A DNA stretch of 64,000 bases. It comes from Acidimicrobiales bacterium. Lineage in GTDB: Bacteria; Actinomycetota; Acidimicrobiia; Acidimicrobiales; Aldehydirespiratoraceae. Position numbers and translations under genes: made by a program. Shown here in pieces: positions 25,120 to 33,823 of this stretch (the first letter of the stretch is position 1; the number at the start of each line of letters is the position of its first letter). The stretch lies in contig JAWKIR010000002.1 in the NCBI GenBank assembly GCA_041394245.1, positions 248,001 to 312,000 of the forward strand, read 5' to 3'. The notes under the pieces were generated by a model. That model worked only from the letters and a program-made list of their open reading frames with translations. It had not been told where the DNA came from and made no database searches.

Positions 25120-26403
25120 GTGAGTACGAACGGCACCACCACCCGAGACGAGGTCGCCTGGCTCGCCCGACGGGCGGCCTGGGGCCTGCGTCCCGGCCAG
25201 CTCGACGAACTCGAGGCACTCGGCACTGCGGCGGTCGTCGATCTCCTCGTCGACCCGGGCGGCAACGGTCTGGTTGAGGAGCCGTCGCCGTGGGCGGGGT
25301 TCGACTATGTCGACGAGCCGGGGGAGCGGGCCCGCCAGGGCCTGGCCGTGCTCAACTCGTGGCTGGGCCACCTCGTGACCACCGAGCGGCCATTCGAGAA
25401 CACGCTCGCCTGGTTCTGGCACGATCACTTCGCGGTGTCGTACGCCGTCGTCAACCACCTCCCGCTGCTGCTCGACCATCTCGACCTCCTGCGCAACTCG
25501 GCGTTCGGTGACTTCCGCACCCTGATCCGCGACGTCACGACCGACGGGGCGATGCTGATGTTCCTCGACGGCGCGACATCCACCGGCGCATCGCCCAACG
25601 AGAACTACGGCCGCGAGCTGCTCGAGCTCTACACGCTCGGGATCGGCAACTACACCGAGGACGACGTGAGAGCCGCCGCCGTCGCGCTCACCGGCTGGGT
25701 CGTCGCCCCCCGCCTCGGCTACGACGTCCGATTCGTGGAACGACGCCACGATCCGACACCGCAGGATTTCCTCGGCGTGTCCGGGGTCAGCGGCGTCGAC
25801 GCGGTGGTCGACGCGGCCGTCGCGCACCCGGCCGTGCCCGGCTTCATCGCCGGCAAGCTCGCCGCCCATCTCCTCGGCGGGGTCGACAGCGCCACGGTGA
25901 CCGCGCTGGCGACGACGTTCGCGGACAACGACCTGCGGATCGGCCCGCTGTCGAGAGCGGTGCTCGAGGCGGGCCTCGACGGGCGGTCGACACCACAGGT
26001 GACCGCACCGGTGCCCTGGCTCGTGTCCGTCCTCAAGGCGACGGGTGCAGAACTCCCCGGCAACACCGCGCTCGGCCTCCTCCGCCAGATGGGCCAGGTC
26101 CCCGGGAACCCGCCCAACGTCGGTGGCTACCCCGGCGCGAGCACGTGGCTGGCGTCGTCGGCGACGGCCGGCCGTTTCACCGCGGCGAACCTCATCGCCC
26201 GACTGACCCCGGCCGACGCACCGACGCTCGTCGCCGCAGCCGATCGCGACTACGACCTCCTGGCCGACCTCCTCCTGCGCCCGGGAGGGTTCTCGACCCC
26301 GACCCTCGATGCCCTCGACGGCCTGTCGTCGACGGCCGCACCCCGCCCCGGCGAAGCCGTCCTCGCCGTCGCCCTCGCTTCGCCCGACCTCCTGATCCGC
26401 TGA
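25120..26403 (+). CDS. DUF1800 domain protein
   Basis: A 427-residue member of the DUF1800 family, which is usually found next to DUF1501 as here. Visible are the N-terminal WLARRAAWGLRPGQLDEL, FWHDHFAVS, the conserved NENYGRELLELYTLGIGNYTEDDVRAAAVALTGW block, and a C-terminal GNPPNVGGYPGASTWL. No signal peptide is obvious, so export could depend on the Tat-targeted partner. The GTG start at 25120 has no strong ribosome site. Function is not established. Confidence 0.88.
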   Translation: MSTNGTTTRDEVAWLARRAAWGLRPGQLDELEALGTAAVVDLLVDPGGNGLVEEPSPWAGFDYVDEPGERARQGLAVLNSWLGHLVTTERPFENTLAWFWHDHFAVSYAVVNHLPLLLDHLDLLRNSAFGDFRTLIRDVTTDGAMLMFLDGATSTGASPNENYGRELLELYTLGIGNYTEDDVRAAAVALTGWVVAPRLGYDVRFVERRHDPTPQDFLGVSGVSGVDAVVDAAVAHPAVPGFIAGKLAAHLLGGVDSATVTALATTFADNDLRIGPLSRAVLEAGLDGRSTPQVTAPVPWLVSVLKATGAELPGNTALGLLRQMGQVPGNPPNVGGYPGASTWLASSATAGRFTAANLIARLTPADAPTLVAAADRDYDLLADLLLRPGGFSTPTLDALDGLSSTAAPRPGEAVLAVALASPDLLIR

Positions 26404-26413
26404 GAGGCCCACG

Positions 26414-27784
26414 ATGACCGACGACCCCACGCCCGATGCCCACTCCGGTCGACCTCCCGTGTCCCGCCGCGTGTTCCTCGGTGCCGCCGGTGGCGTCGCC
26501 GGCGCGGCGGCGATCGGCGGCGGTGTCTGGGCGGCGCTGATCCGAGCGAGCGTCGAAGACTCCGCCGGTCGTGCCTCGACGACCAGCACGACGACGACCA
26601 GCACCATGACGACGGCGGCGTCGGCGTCGACCACGACGCTCGCCGGTGCGCCCGGCGTGCCCCACGGCGAACGCGTGCTCGTCGTCGTCGAGATGGCCGG
26701 TGGCAACGACGCGCTCAACACGCTGGTCACCGCCGACGGGCGCTATCGAGACCAGCGTCCACTGCTTGCGCTCGCCGAGGGCGACCTCGTCACCCTGTCC
26801 GGCACCGACTACTCGCTCCATCCCTCGCTCGCCGCGCTGGCGCCCCACTGGGATGCCGGCTCGATGGCCGCCGTTGCCGGCGTGGGCATGGAGCTCCAGA
26901 GTCGTTCGCACTTCAAGGCGATGGACACCTGGTGGTCGGCGCTGCCCGGTGGGTTGTCGCAGACAGGCTGGCTCGGGCGATGGCTCGACGCGACGCTCGA
27001 GGGCGAGAACGACCCGTTGCGGGCGATCGCCCTCGGCGGCGGGAGTCCCGCCCTTCGCGGCGTCGACACGCTCGCCACCGTGGTCCGTTCGCCGGCGACG
27101 TTCACGCTGCGCACCATGGACGGTGTCGACAACGACGCGCTGGTGGCTGCGTTCCTCGCCACGTCGGAGCCGCTCTCGGGTGTTCCCGAACTCGCGGCCG
27201 CCCAGTACGCGATCCCGTCGACGCTGTCGGCGGTCGATCTGCTCGCGTCGGCGTCAGGCGACACCGATGAGGCCGACGACACCCTGGGGCTCGCCCTCGA
27301 CGGTGGCAACACCGTGACCGACCTGCTGCAGACGGCGGCCGGCATCATCGATCTCGGCATCGGCACCCGCGTGATCACCGTGGGCATCAGCGGCTTCGAC
27401 ACCCACGCGAACCAGGCCGGGAACCATGCCGCCCTGCTGGCCGATGTCGGCGACGGGATCGCCGGGTTCCTCGCCCGGCTCGAGGCCGACGGCAACGCCG
27501 ATCGGGTGATGGTGGTGACCACATCGGAGTTCGGGCGCCGTGTCGCCGAGAACGGCTCGCTCGGAACCGACCACGGTCAGGGCGGGTGCCAGTTCGTGTT
27601 CGGGCCCGAGGTCGTCGGCGGGCGGGTGATCGGCGGCTACGACATGGCCAACCTGGTCGAGGGTGATCTGCCGACGGTGGTCGACACCCGCTCCGTCTAC
27701 TCGGCCGCCCTCGACTGGCTCGGTGGCCCGACCGACGAGATCCTCGACGGTCCCCACGACCGCCTCGGGCTGCTCTCCACCTAA
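26414..27784 (+). CDS. DUF1501 domain protein with Tat signal
   Basis: A 456-residue protein exported by the Tat route: SRRVFLGAAGGVAGAAAIGGG is a twin-arginine signal followed by a TSTTTTSTMTTAASASTTTL stalk. The body has RVLVVVEMAGGNDALNTLVT, SRSHFKAMDTWWSA and TTSEFGRRVAENGSLGTDHGQGG, which are the DUF1501 hallmarks related to the alkaline phosphatase/sulfatase fold. It lies 10 nt after the DUF1800 gene. The pair probably forms a secreted complex; substrate unknown. Confidence 0.9.
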   Translation: MTDDPTPDAHSGRPPVSRRVFLGAAGGVAGAAAIGGGVWAALIRASVEDSAGRASTTSTTTTSTMTTAASASTTTLAGAPGVPHGERVLVVVEMAGGNDALNTLVTADGRYRDQRPLLALAEGDLVTLSGTDYSLHPSLAALAPHWDAGSMAAVAGVGMELQSRSHFKAMDTWWSALPGGLSQTGWLGRWLDATLEGENDPLRAIALGGGSPALRGVDTLATVVRSPATFTLRTMDGVDNDALVAAFLATSEPLSGVPELAAAQYAIPSTLSAVDLLASASGDTDEADDTLGLALDGGNTVTDLLQTAAGIIDLGIGTRVITVGISGFDTHANQAGNHAALLADVGDGIAGFLARLEADGNADRVMVVTTSEFGRRVAENGSLGTDHGQGGCQFVFGPEVVGGRVIGGYDMANLVEGDLPTVVDTRSVYSAALDWLGGPTDEILDGPHDRLGLLST

Positions 27785-27812
27785 CCAACCACTCGTCGCG
27801 CGGGGCAGACGT

Positions 27813-28724
27813 TCAGGTCTGCAACGGGAGGGCCGCCTGGGCCAGTGCCTCGAGTTCGGATCGCCAGTCGTCGGGCTCGGCGAAGGGGAACAGTACGAAC
27901 TTCGACGCGCCCACCGACAGGTACTCGTTGACCAGGGCGACGATCCGGTCGTGGCTCGTGGCGACGACGTCGCGTGGGTCGGCATCGGGCTTGCGGGCGG
28001 CGACCACCGCCGCCAGTGCCTCGGGCACGTCGCGCTCGCCGTCGCCGGGCAGGTAGGGGATGAGCACGCCGTAGTGCTCGGGGTCCATCGTGCGGCCGGC
28101 GCCCGCGGCGGCCTCCTCGATCACCGCGATCCCGTCGGCGACATGGTGGGGAGTGGTGAACGACGCCAGCCAGCCGTCGGCCAGGCGCCCGGTGCGGCGC
28201 AGTTCCGACGGCGCCTGACCGCCGAGCCACACCTCGAGCGGGTCCTGGATCGGCTTGGGGAGGACGTTCGCGCCGTGCACCGTGAACCGTTCGCCCTCGT
28301 GGTCGACGTCGTCCTCGGCCCAGAGCCGTCGCATCAGGGGGAGCGCCTCGTCGAGCCAGGGTGCGCGTTCCGTGCGGTCGACCTGGAACGCCTGGTGCTC
28401 GGCCGTGTTGGCGATGCCGAGTCCGAAGGCGGGGTGGCACCGGCCGCCCGAGACGACGTCGAGGCTGGCGAGCATCTTGGCCATGAGGATCGGGTTGCGG
28501 CCCGGGAGGACCGACACCGCAGGGCCGAACTTCAGACGCTCGACCCGGCCGGCCACGTACGACATGGCGACGATCGGGTCGAGTTGCGCGCTGTTGACCC
28601 GTTCGGGAAACCAGATCGAGTCGTAGCCGAGACGGTCGAGGTCGTCGACCACCGAGCCGAACCCGCCGGGCGTCGCCAGGAGGCCGGGAACTGCGCCGAT
28701 GCCGTATCCGATGCGAACGTGCAT
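27813..28724 (-). CDS. LLM-class F420-dependent oxidoreductase
   Basis: A 303-residue luciferase-like oxidoreductase starting MHVRIGYGIGAVPG. The segments DRLGYDSIWFPERVNSAQLDPIVAMSYVAGRVERLKFGPAVSVLPGRNPILMAKMLASLDVVSGGR and VWLGGQAPSELRRTGRLADGWLASFTTP are typical of this class. It is monocistronic, convergent with the DUF1501 gene and divergent from the ABC transporter. Substrate unknown. Confidence 0.88.
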   Translation of the reverse strand: MHVRIGYGIGAVPGLLATPGGFGSVVDDLDRLGYDSIWFPERVNSAQLDPIVAMSYVAGRVERLKFGPAVSVLPGRNPILMAKMLASLDVVSGGRCHPAFGLGIANTAEHQAFQVDRTERAPWLDEALPLMRRLWAEDDVDHEGERFTVHGANVLPKPIQDPLEVWLGGQAPSELRRTGRLADGWLASFTTPHHVADGIAVIEEAAAGAGRTMDPEHYGVLIPYLPGDGERDVPEALAAVVAARKPDADPRDVVATSHDRIVALVNEYLSVGASKFVLFPFAEPDDWRSELEALAQAALPLQT

Positions 28725-28779
28725 GGCGTCAGCGTTGCACATCGTCGGGTACCGCCCGCGGCTGGGGCAGAGTGTCGGC

Positions 28780-29496
28780 ATGTACGAGCGAGGGTTCGAG
28801 CTGCGGGGGGTGTGGGTCGAGGGATCACCCCGGCCCCGGCTGGCGGACGTCGACCTCGACATCCCGGCCGAGGGAATCACCGTGCTGGCCGGGGCGTCGG
28901 GTTCGGGAAAGAGCACGCTGCTCCGCCTGCTCAACCGTCTCGACGTCGTCGATGCCGGCACGATCACCTGGCAGGGCACCCCGCTCGAGGAGACCGACGT
29001 CCTGCTGCATCGGCGCGAGGTCGGCATGGTGTTCCAACATCCGACCGTCGCCCCCGGCACCGTCATCGAGAATCTGCGGCTCGCCGCCCTCGACCTCGAC
29101 GAGGAGAGTGCCGCCGACCTGTGCACCCTCGTCGACCTCGACCCCTCGTTCCTCGATCGCGATGCGACGGAGCTGTCGGGTGGCGAGAAGCAGCGGGTCT
29201 GTCTCGCCCGGACGATCGCGACCGGCCCGGCGGTGATCCTCGCCGACGAGCCGACCTCCTCGCTCGACCCCGCCGCGACCGACGCCATCGAGCACCTCGC
29301 CCTGCGCTTCGTCCACCCCGACAGTCCGATGCCGATCGCGTGGGTGTGGGTCTCCCACGACCCCGCTCAGGTACGCCGACTGGCCGATCGGGTCGTCGTG
29401 CTGGGCGAGGGCCGGGTCCTGGCGACCGGCAACGCCGTCGAGCTCACGGATCACGACGACCCAGAGGTGCGTCAGGCCGTGGGAGGCGTGCGATGA
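28780..29496 (+). CDS. ABC transporter ATP-binding protein, FetA/YbbL-like
   Basis: A 238-residue ATPase with Walker A GASGSGKST at 38-46, Q-loop VFQHPTVAPGT, signature LSGGEKQR, Walker B VILADEPTSSLDP and a switch His in WVSHDP. The partner downstream is a FetB-like membrane protein, with a 4-nt ATGA overlap. By analogy with E. coli FetAB it would export iron and protect from peroxide stress; that role is inferred from the pairing. Confidence 0.9.
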   Translation: MYERGFELRGVWVEGSPRPRLADVDLDIPAEGITVLAGASGSGKSTLLRLLNRLDVVDAGTITWQGTPLEETDVLLHRREVGMVFQHPTVAPGTVIENLRLAALDLDEESAADLCTLVDLDPSFLDRDATELSGGEKQRVCLARTIATGPAVILADEPTSSLDPAATDAIEHLALRFVHPDSPMPIAWVWVSHDPAQVRRLADRVVVLGEGRVLATGNAVELTDHDDPEVRQAVGGVR

Positions 29497-30260
29497 ACCA
29501 ACCGCTCTCCGACATCGGTCTCGGCGGCCTGGCCATCTCCGGCATCCTGATCGGGGTCGCGCTGGTGCTGTCGCTGGTGCGTCGCCTCGGGCTCGAGAAG
29601 GATCTGCTCGTCGCGGCGACCCGTGCGCTGGTGCAGTTGCTGATCGTCGGCTTCGCGCTTCGCATCGTGGTCGACGACGACGACCCGCTCGTGTTCACCT
29701 GGATCTGGGTCGTCCTGATGGCACTGGTGGCCGCCTGGACGGTTCGCCGCCGTGCTCCCGAAGTGCCCAACGTGCTCCCGCTGTCGCTCGCCGCCTTCGC
29801 GGCGGCGGCGGTTGTCAGCCTGGGGGTGCTGTTCGGGCTCGGCGTCTTCGAGCCGACCGGTCGGGCCATCGTTCCGGTGGCGGGGATGATGGTCGGCAAC
29901 TCGATGACCGCGACCGTGGTGGTCGCCCGGCGCATCGTCTCCGAGGCGAAGGACCACCGCGACCTGATCGAGGCGCGTCTCTCGCTCGGGCTCTCGTCGC
30001 AGGACGCCTTCGCCCCTCACCTGCGAGAAGCGCTGCGAACGGCGCTCATCCCCCAGATCGAGACGACCAAGACGGTGGGCCTCATCGCTCTGCCCGGCGC
30101 GATGACCGGCCTGATCCTCGCCGGCGTCGAGCCGGTCGACGCCGTCCGGGTGCAGGTTGCGGTGATGTATCTGGTCCTGGGCTCGGTCTCCACGACCGCC
30201 GCGGTGATGGCCATCGGGCTCACCCGCGGCCTCTTCACGAGCGACCACCGGCTCGCCTGA
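29493..30260 (+). CDS. FetB-like ABC transporter permease (UPF0014)
   Basis: A 255-residue inner-membrane protein with about seven hydrophobic segments. The family text is clear: RALVQLLIVGFALRIV, VPVAGMMVGNSMTATVVVARRI, and EALRTALIPQIETTKTVGLIALPGAMTGLILAG. Together with the ATPase upstream it makes a putative iron exporter. Start ATG 29493 overlaps the upstream stop. Confidence 0.92.
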   Translation: MNQPLSDIGLGGLAISGILIGVALVLSLVRRLGLEKDLLVAATRALVQLLIVGFALRIVVDDDDPLVFTWIWVVLMALVAAWTVRRRAPEVPNVLPLSLAAFAAAAVVSLGVLFGLGVFEPTGRAIVPVAGMMVGNSMTATVVVARRIVSEAKDHRDLIEARLSLGLSSQDAFAPHLREALRTALIPQIETTKTVGLIALPGAMTGLILAGVEPVDAVRVQVAVMYLVLGSVSTTAAVMAIGLTRGLFTSDHRLA

Positions 30261-30320
30261 TCGCACGGGACGTCGGCCGGAAAGTCGGTGAGGCGCCTGC
30301 GGCTCCGTAGCCTCGCAGCC

Positions 30321-31100
30321 GTGATCGAGGCGATCTTCATTCCCGACGGTGATGTGCTCGTGCCCCAGCCGACCGCGGCCGGCCCCTGGTTCCCCGGCGT
30401 GCAGCACGGTGGCGCGGTCACCGGCCTGATGGCCCGGGCGATCGAGCAGGCACCGGCCGCGCAGCCGATGATGCTCACCCGCATGTCGGTCGACATGAGC
30501 CGCAAGGTGCCGATGGGCCCCACCCGGGTCATCGCCCACGTGCTGCGTGACGGGCGCCGCGTGCAATCCCTGGCGTGCGACTACGAGGTCGACGGCGAGA
30601 TCGTCGGCCGGGCCACGGCGATGCGGATCCGCATCGACGACACCGTCGTGTCCGACGATCAGTTGCCCGACCCCTGGCCGGAGGACGAACCACCGGCGGG
30701 CCCCGAAGGTCTGCCGGAGATGGACATCACGGTGCGGGGAGCGGACTTCGTCCACAACTTCACGATGCGCCGCCAGGAGGACGTGCCCGGCCGTTCGATC
30801 AGCTGGCTGCGGTTGAACGTGCCGTTCGTGGCCGGCGAGGAGACCAGCCCGATGACCTTCGCCGCCGCGGCCGCCGACATGATCGCCAGCGCCGGCAGCA
30901 TCATGGACTTCGACAAGTACCTCTCGGTCAACCCCGACCTGAGCATGCAGTTCCATCGTGTACCCGATGGGCCGTGGATCGGACACCAGTCGCTCGTGCG
31001 GGTCTCGCCCGGCGGCTTCGGCTCGACCGATGCCCAGCTGTTCGACACCACGGGGTCGATCGGTCGTTCGATGAAGAGCCTGCTGATCGACCCACGCTGA
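30321..31100 (+). CDS. Acyl-CoA thioesterase family (double hot-dog) protein
   Basis: A 259-residue protein with two tandem hot-dog folds, as in TesB-like and DUF4442-type thioesterases. N-terminal domain: FPGVQHGGAVTGLMARAIEQ, MLTRMSVDMSRKVPMGPTRVIAHVLRDGRRVQS. C-terminal domain: TFAAAAADMIASAGSIMDFDKYLSVNPDLSMQFHRVPDGPWIGHQSLVRVSPGGFGSTDAQLFD. It should hydrolyse acyl-CoAs. The GTG at 30321 is preferred; an upstream GTG at 30288 would add 11 Arg/Leu-rich residues. Confidence 0.82.
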   Translation: MIEAIFIPDGDVLVPQPTAAGPWFPGVQHGGAVTGLMARAIEQAPAAQPMMLTRMSVDMSRKVPMGPTRVIAHVLRDGRRVQSLACDYEVDGEIVGRATAMRIRIDDTVVSDDQLPDPWPEDEPPAGPEGLPEMDITVRGADFVHNFTMRRQEDVPGRSISWLRLNVPFVAGEETSPMTFAAAAADMIASAGSIMDFDKYLSVNPDLSMQFHRVPDGPWIGHQSLVRVSPGGFGSTDAQLFDTTGSIGRSMKSLLIDPR

Positions 31101-31123
31101 GGATCGGGCTACGTTCGGCGGCC

Positions 31124-32576
31124 ATGGCCAGCTCCGCAACACGCTCCTCTGACAAGCCGAACATCGTCCTGATCAACTGCGACGACCTCGGCTACGGCGA
31201 CCTCGGCTGCTACGGCTCGGATGTCCACGACACGCCGGTGCTCGACCGGTTGGCGGCCGACGGGATGCGGCTGACCGACTTCTACGTGGCCTCACCGGTG
31301 TGCACGCCCTCGCGGCGCGTTGATGACCGGCTGCTACCCGTCGCGGTTCGGGTTCGACTCGTTCAGCGGCGTGCACGTGCTCTTCCCCGGCATGCGATAC
31401 GGCCTGAACCCGGCCGAGATCACGATCGCCCGCATGCTGAAAGACGCCGGCTACGCGCGACCCAGATGGTGGGGAAGTGGCACTGCGGTGACCAGCGCGA
31501 CTTCCTCCCGACCAACCACGGGTTCGACTCGTGGTACGGCCTGCCCTACAGCAACGACATGGGTCGGCAGCGCAACGACATGCCCAAGGAGATGCGCGAG
31601 GGCATGGAATCGTTCCTCGGCATCAAGCTGCAGGACGGCGACTACCCGCCCCTGCCGCTGATGCTCGACGACACGGTGCAGGAGGAGCAGCCCGACCAGG
31701 CCGCACTCACCGAGCGCTATCTCCAGGAGTCGGTGCGGTTCATGCGGGAGAAGAAGGACGAGCCGTTCTTCCTCTACTTCGCCCACATGTACGTCCACCT
31801 GCCCATCTATGTGCAGGAGCGCTTCGCCCGTGAGTCGCGCAACGGGTCCTACGGCGCGGCCGTGCGCTGCATCGACTGGGCCCTCGACGTGTTGCTCCAC
31901 GAGCTCGATGCGCTCGGCCTCACCGACGACACGATCGTGATCTTCACGAGCGACAACGGCTCGCTCGCCCGACCGGGCGAGGGGAGCAATCTCCCGCTGC
32001 GGGCCACGAAGGGCACGACGTGGGAGGGCGGTCAACGGGTGCCGTGCATCGCTGGCCGGGGCGCGTGCCGGCGGGGGCGACCTCCGGCGCCGTCGCCACC
32101 GCGATGGACTTCCTGCCCACGTTCGCCGAATGGTGCGGCGCATCGGTGCCCGCCGATCGCACCATCGACGGGCGGAGCCTCGTCCCGCTGCTGGAGGGGA
32201 CGATCCGTCGTCGCCCCACGAGGCGTTCTTCTACTACCAGGGCCCCAACCTCGAGGCCGTACGGGTCGGGAAGTGGAAGCTGCACGTGGCCAAGACGTCG
32301 ATCTTCGGTGGTGGCGACGTCGACATGCGGGAGCTCTACGACCTCGAGACCGATGTGGGGGAGACGACGGATGTCGCGGCCGAGCACCCCGACGTTGTCG
32401 CCGAGCTCCTGGTGCACGTCGAGCGGGCCCGAGCCGATCTGGGTGATGCGGTGACAGAGACGGTCGGTGCCGATCTGCGGCCCGTGGGGGAGGTCGACGA
32501 CCCCGTGCCGCTGACGGTGTGGAACCCGGATCACCCGTACTACATCGCCGAGTACGACCTCGGCGATCGCGGGTGA
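31124..32576 (+). pseudogene. Sulfatase gene broken by four frameshifts
   Basis: The pieces spell one sulfatase: PNIVLINCDDLGYGDLGCYG, the formylglycine motif CTPSR, MMTGCYPSRFGFDSF, MVGKWHCGDQRDFLPTNHGFDSWYGLPYSND, IFTSDNGS, MDFLPTFAEWCG and a C-terminal WNPDHPYYIAEY. They lie in different frames with breaks near 31316 (about 2 nt missing, directly after CTPSR), 31455 (about 2 nt extra), 32050 and 32203 (1 nt missing each). The motifs for metal binding and catalysis are all still readable, so decay is recent, or the indels are sequence errors in GC-rich runs. No other gene in the window shows this. Confidence 0.72.
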
Positions 32577-32605
32577 GTGTCATACCCCCTCAGTAGTTTT
32601 CGTGT

Positions 32606-33814
32606 ATGGGTTTGGCGGAGTTGGATGATCTGAGTGAGGCGATACGGCTGGCGGCGAAGGTCGACTTCGCGGGTCTGGCGGGGGTCGAGGTCGAGGCGTC
32701 GGCGGTGGTGGTGCAGCGGTTGAAGGCGCAGTTGGCCGCGTTGGAGGCCGAGGTGGTCGGGGCGTACGACGCGTCGATGCAGTGGGCGGCAGGGCAGCAT
32801 CGTTCGGTGAAGGTGGCGTTGCGGCATCGGTGCCGGATGCATGGCGGTGAAGCGTCGTCGGTGGTGTCGCTGGCGCGTGCGTTGCGCTCGATGCCGGGCA
32901 CTGCGTTGGCGCTTTCGGATGGGGTGATCACGGCGAATCATGCCCGTCGGTTGGCGCGGGCGGCGTCTCGGCCGGAGTTCGCCGAGGCGGAGGCGTTCCT
33001 GCTCGCCAAGGCGGGGTCGTTGTCGTTTCGAGATTTCGAGCGGGCGGTGGCGTATTGGGAGCAGGTGGTCGACGAGGCCCGCCGGGGCGACGACCCCGAA
33101 CCGCCCGATCCGCGTGAGGTCAACCGGGAGGCGCACGTGTCGACGACGCTGGCCGACATGGTCCGGGTCGATGCGTGGTTGGATCCGGTCGGTGGTGCCA
33201 CGTTCGCCGAGGCGCTGCGCCGTATCGAGAGCGAGTTGTTCGACGCCGATTGGCAACAGGCCAAGGCCGAATACGGCGACGCGGTCACCGTTGATCGTCT
33301 GTGGCGCACCCCGGCGCAGCGCCGCGCTGATGCGTTGGTGGAGATGGCGGTGCGGGCGTCGACCGCACCGGTCGGCGGGGCCCGGCCACGGCCGTTGGTG
33401 ATCATCCATGCCGACATCGACACGTTCACGATCGCCCTGTCGAACTATCTCGGTGTCGAAGGCCCGGCCCCGGTCGGCGGCGTGGAGCGCTTGTGCGAGC
33501 TCGACGACGGCACCGTCATCTCACCCACCCGCATGATCGAACAGGCGTTGGCCGGCCATGTCCGCCGACTCGTGTTCGCATCACCCGGCGTGATCCTCGA
33601 CTACGGCCGCACGCAACGGCTCTTCACCGGCGCCCTACGAGAGGCCGTGTGTGCCAGAGACCGGGTCTGCGACCACGACGGCTGCGACATCCCGGCCCGA
33701 CGATGCGAGATCGACCACGTTCAGCCCTGGGACCACGGCGGCCACACCAGCCACCACAACGGCAAAGCTCGCTGCAGCTTCCACCATCGGAACCGGAAAC
33801 CCAGACCCGGCTAA
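32606..33814 (+). CDS. DUF222 / HNH endonuclease domain protein
   Basis: A 402-residue member of a family that is multi-copy in actinobacteria. The N-terminal DUF222 region (about 30-280) is helical; the C-terminus holds an HNH/McrA-type domain with CDHDGCDIPARRCEIDHVQPWDHGG and HHNGKARCSFHHR, keeping the zinc-type Cys/His ligands and the DH of the nuclease motif. Codon use is richer in TTG and GTT than its neighbours, fitting a mobile or recently acquired gene. Role unknown; some members are linked to group II intron or repeat spread. Confidence 0.88.
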   Translation: MGLAELDDLSEAIRLAAKVDFAGLAGVEVEASAVVVQRLKAQLAALEAEVVGAYDASMQWAAGQHRSVKVALRHRCRMHGGEASSVVSLARALRSMPGTALALSDGVITANHARRLARAASRPEFAEAEAFLLAKAGSLSFRDFERAVAYWEQVVDEARRGDDPEPPDPREVNREAHVSTTLADMVRVDAWLDPVGGATFAEALRRIESELFDADWQQAKAEYGDAVTVDRLWRTPAQRRADALVEMAVRASTAPVGGARPRPLVIIHADIDTFTIALSNYLGVEGPAPVGGVERLCELDDGTVISPTRMIEQALAGHVRRLVFASPGVILDYGRTQRLFTGALREAVCARDRVCDHDGCDIPARRCEIDHVQPWDHGGHTSHHNGKARCSFHHRNRKPRPG

Positions 33815-33823
33815 CGTCGCCGC

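Noticed and set aside
31124..32576. Sulfatase frame changes considered as programmed frameshifting
   Set aside because: Four shifts of mixed sign with no slippery sites or stem-loops fit indels, not recoding.
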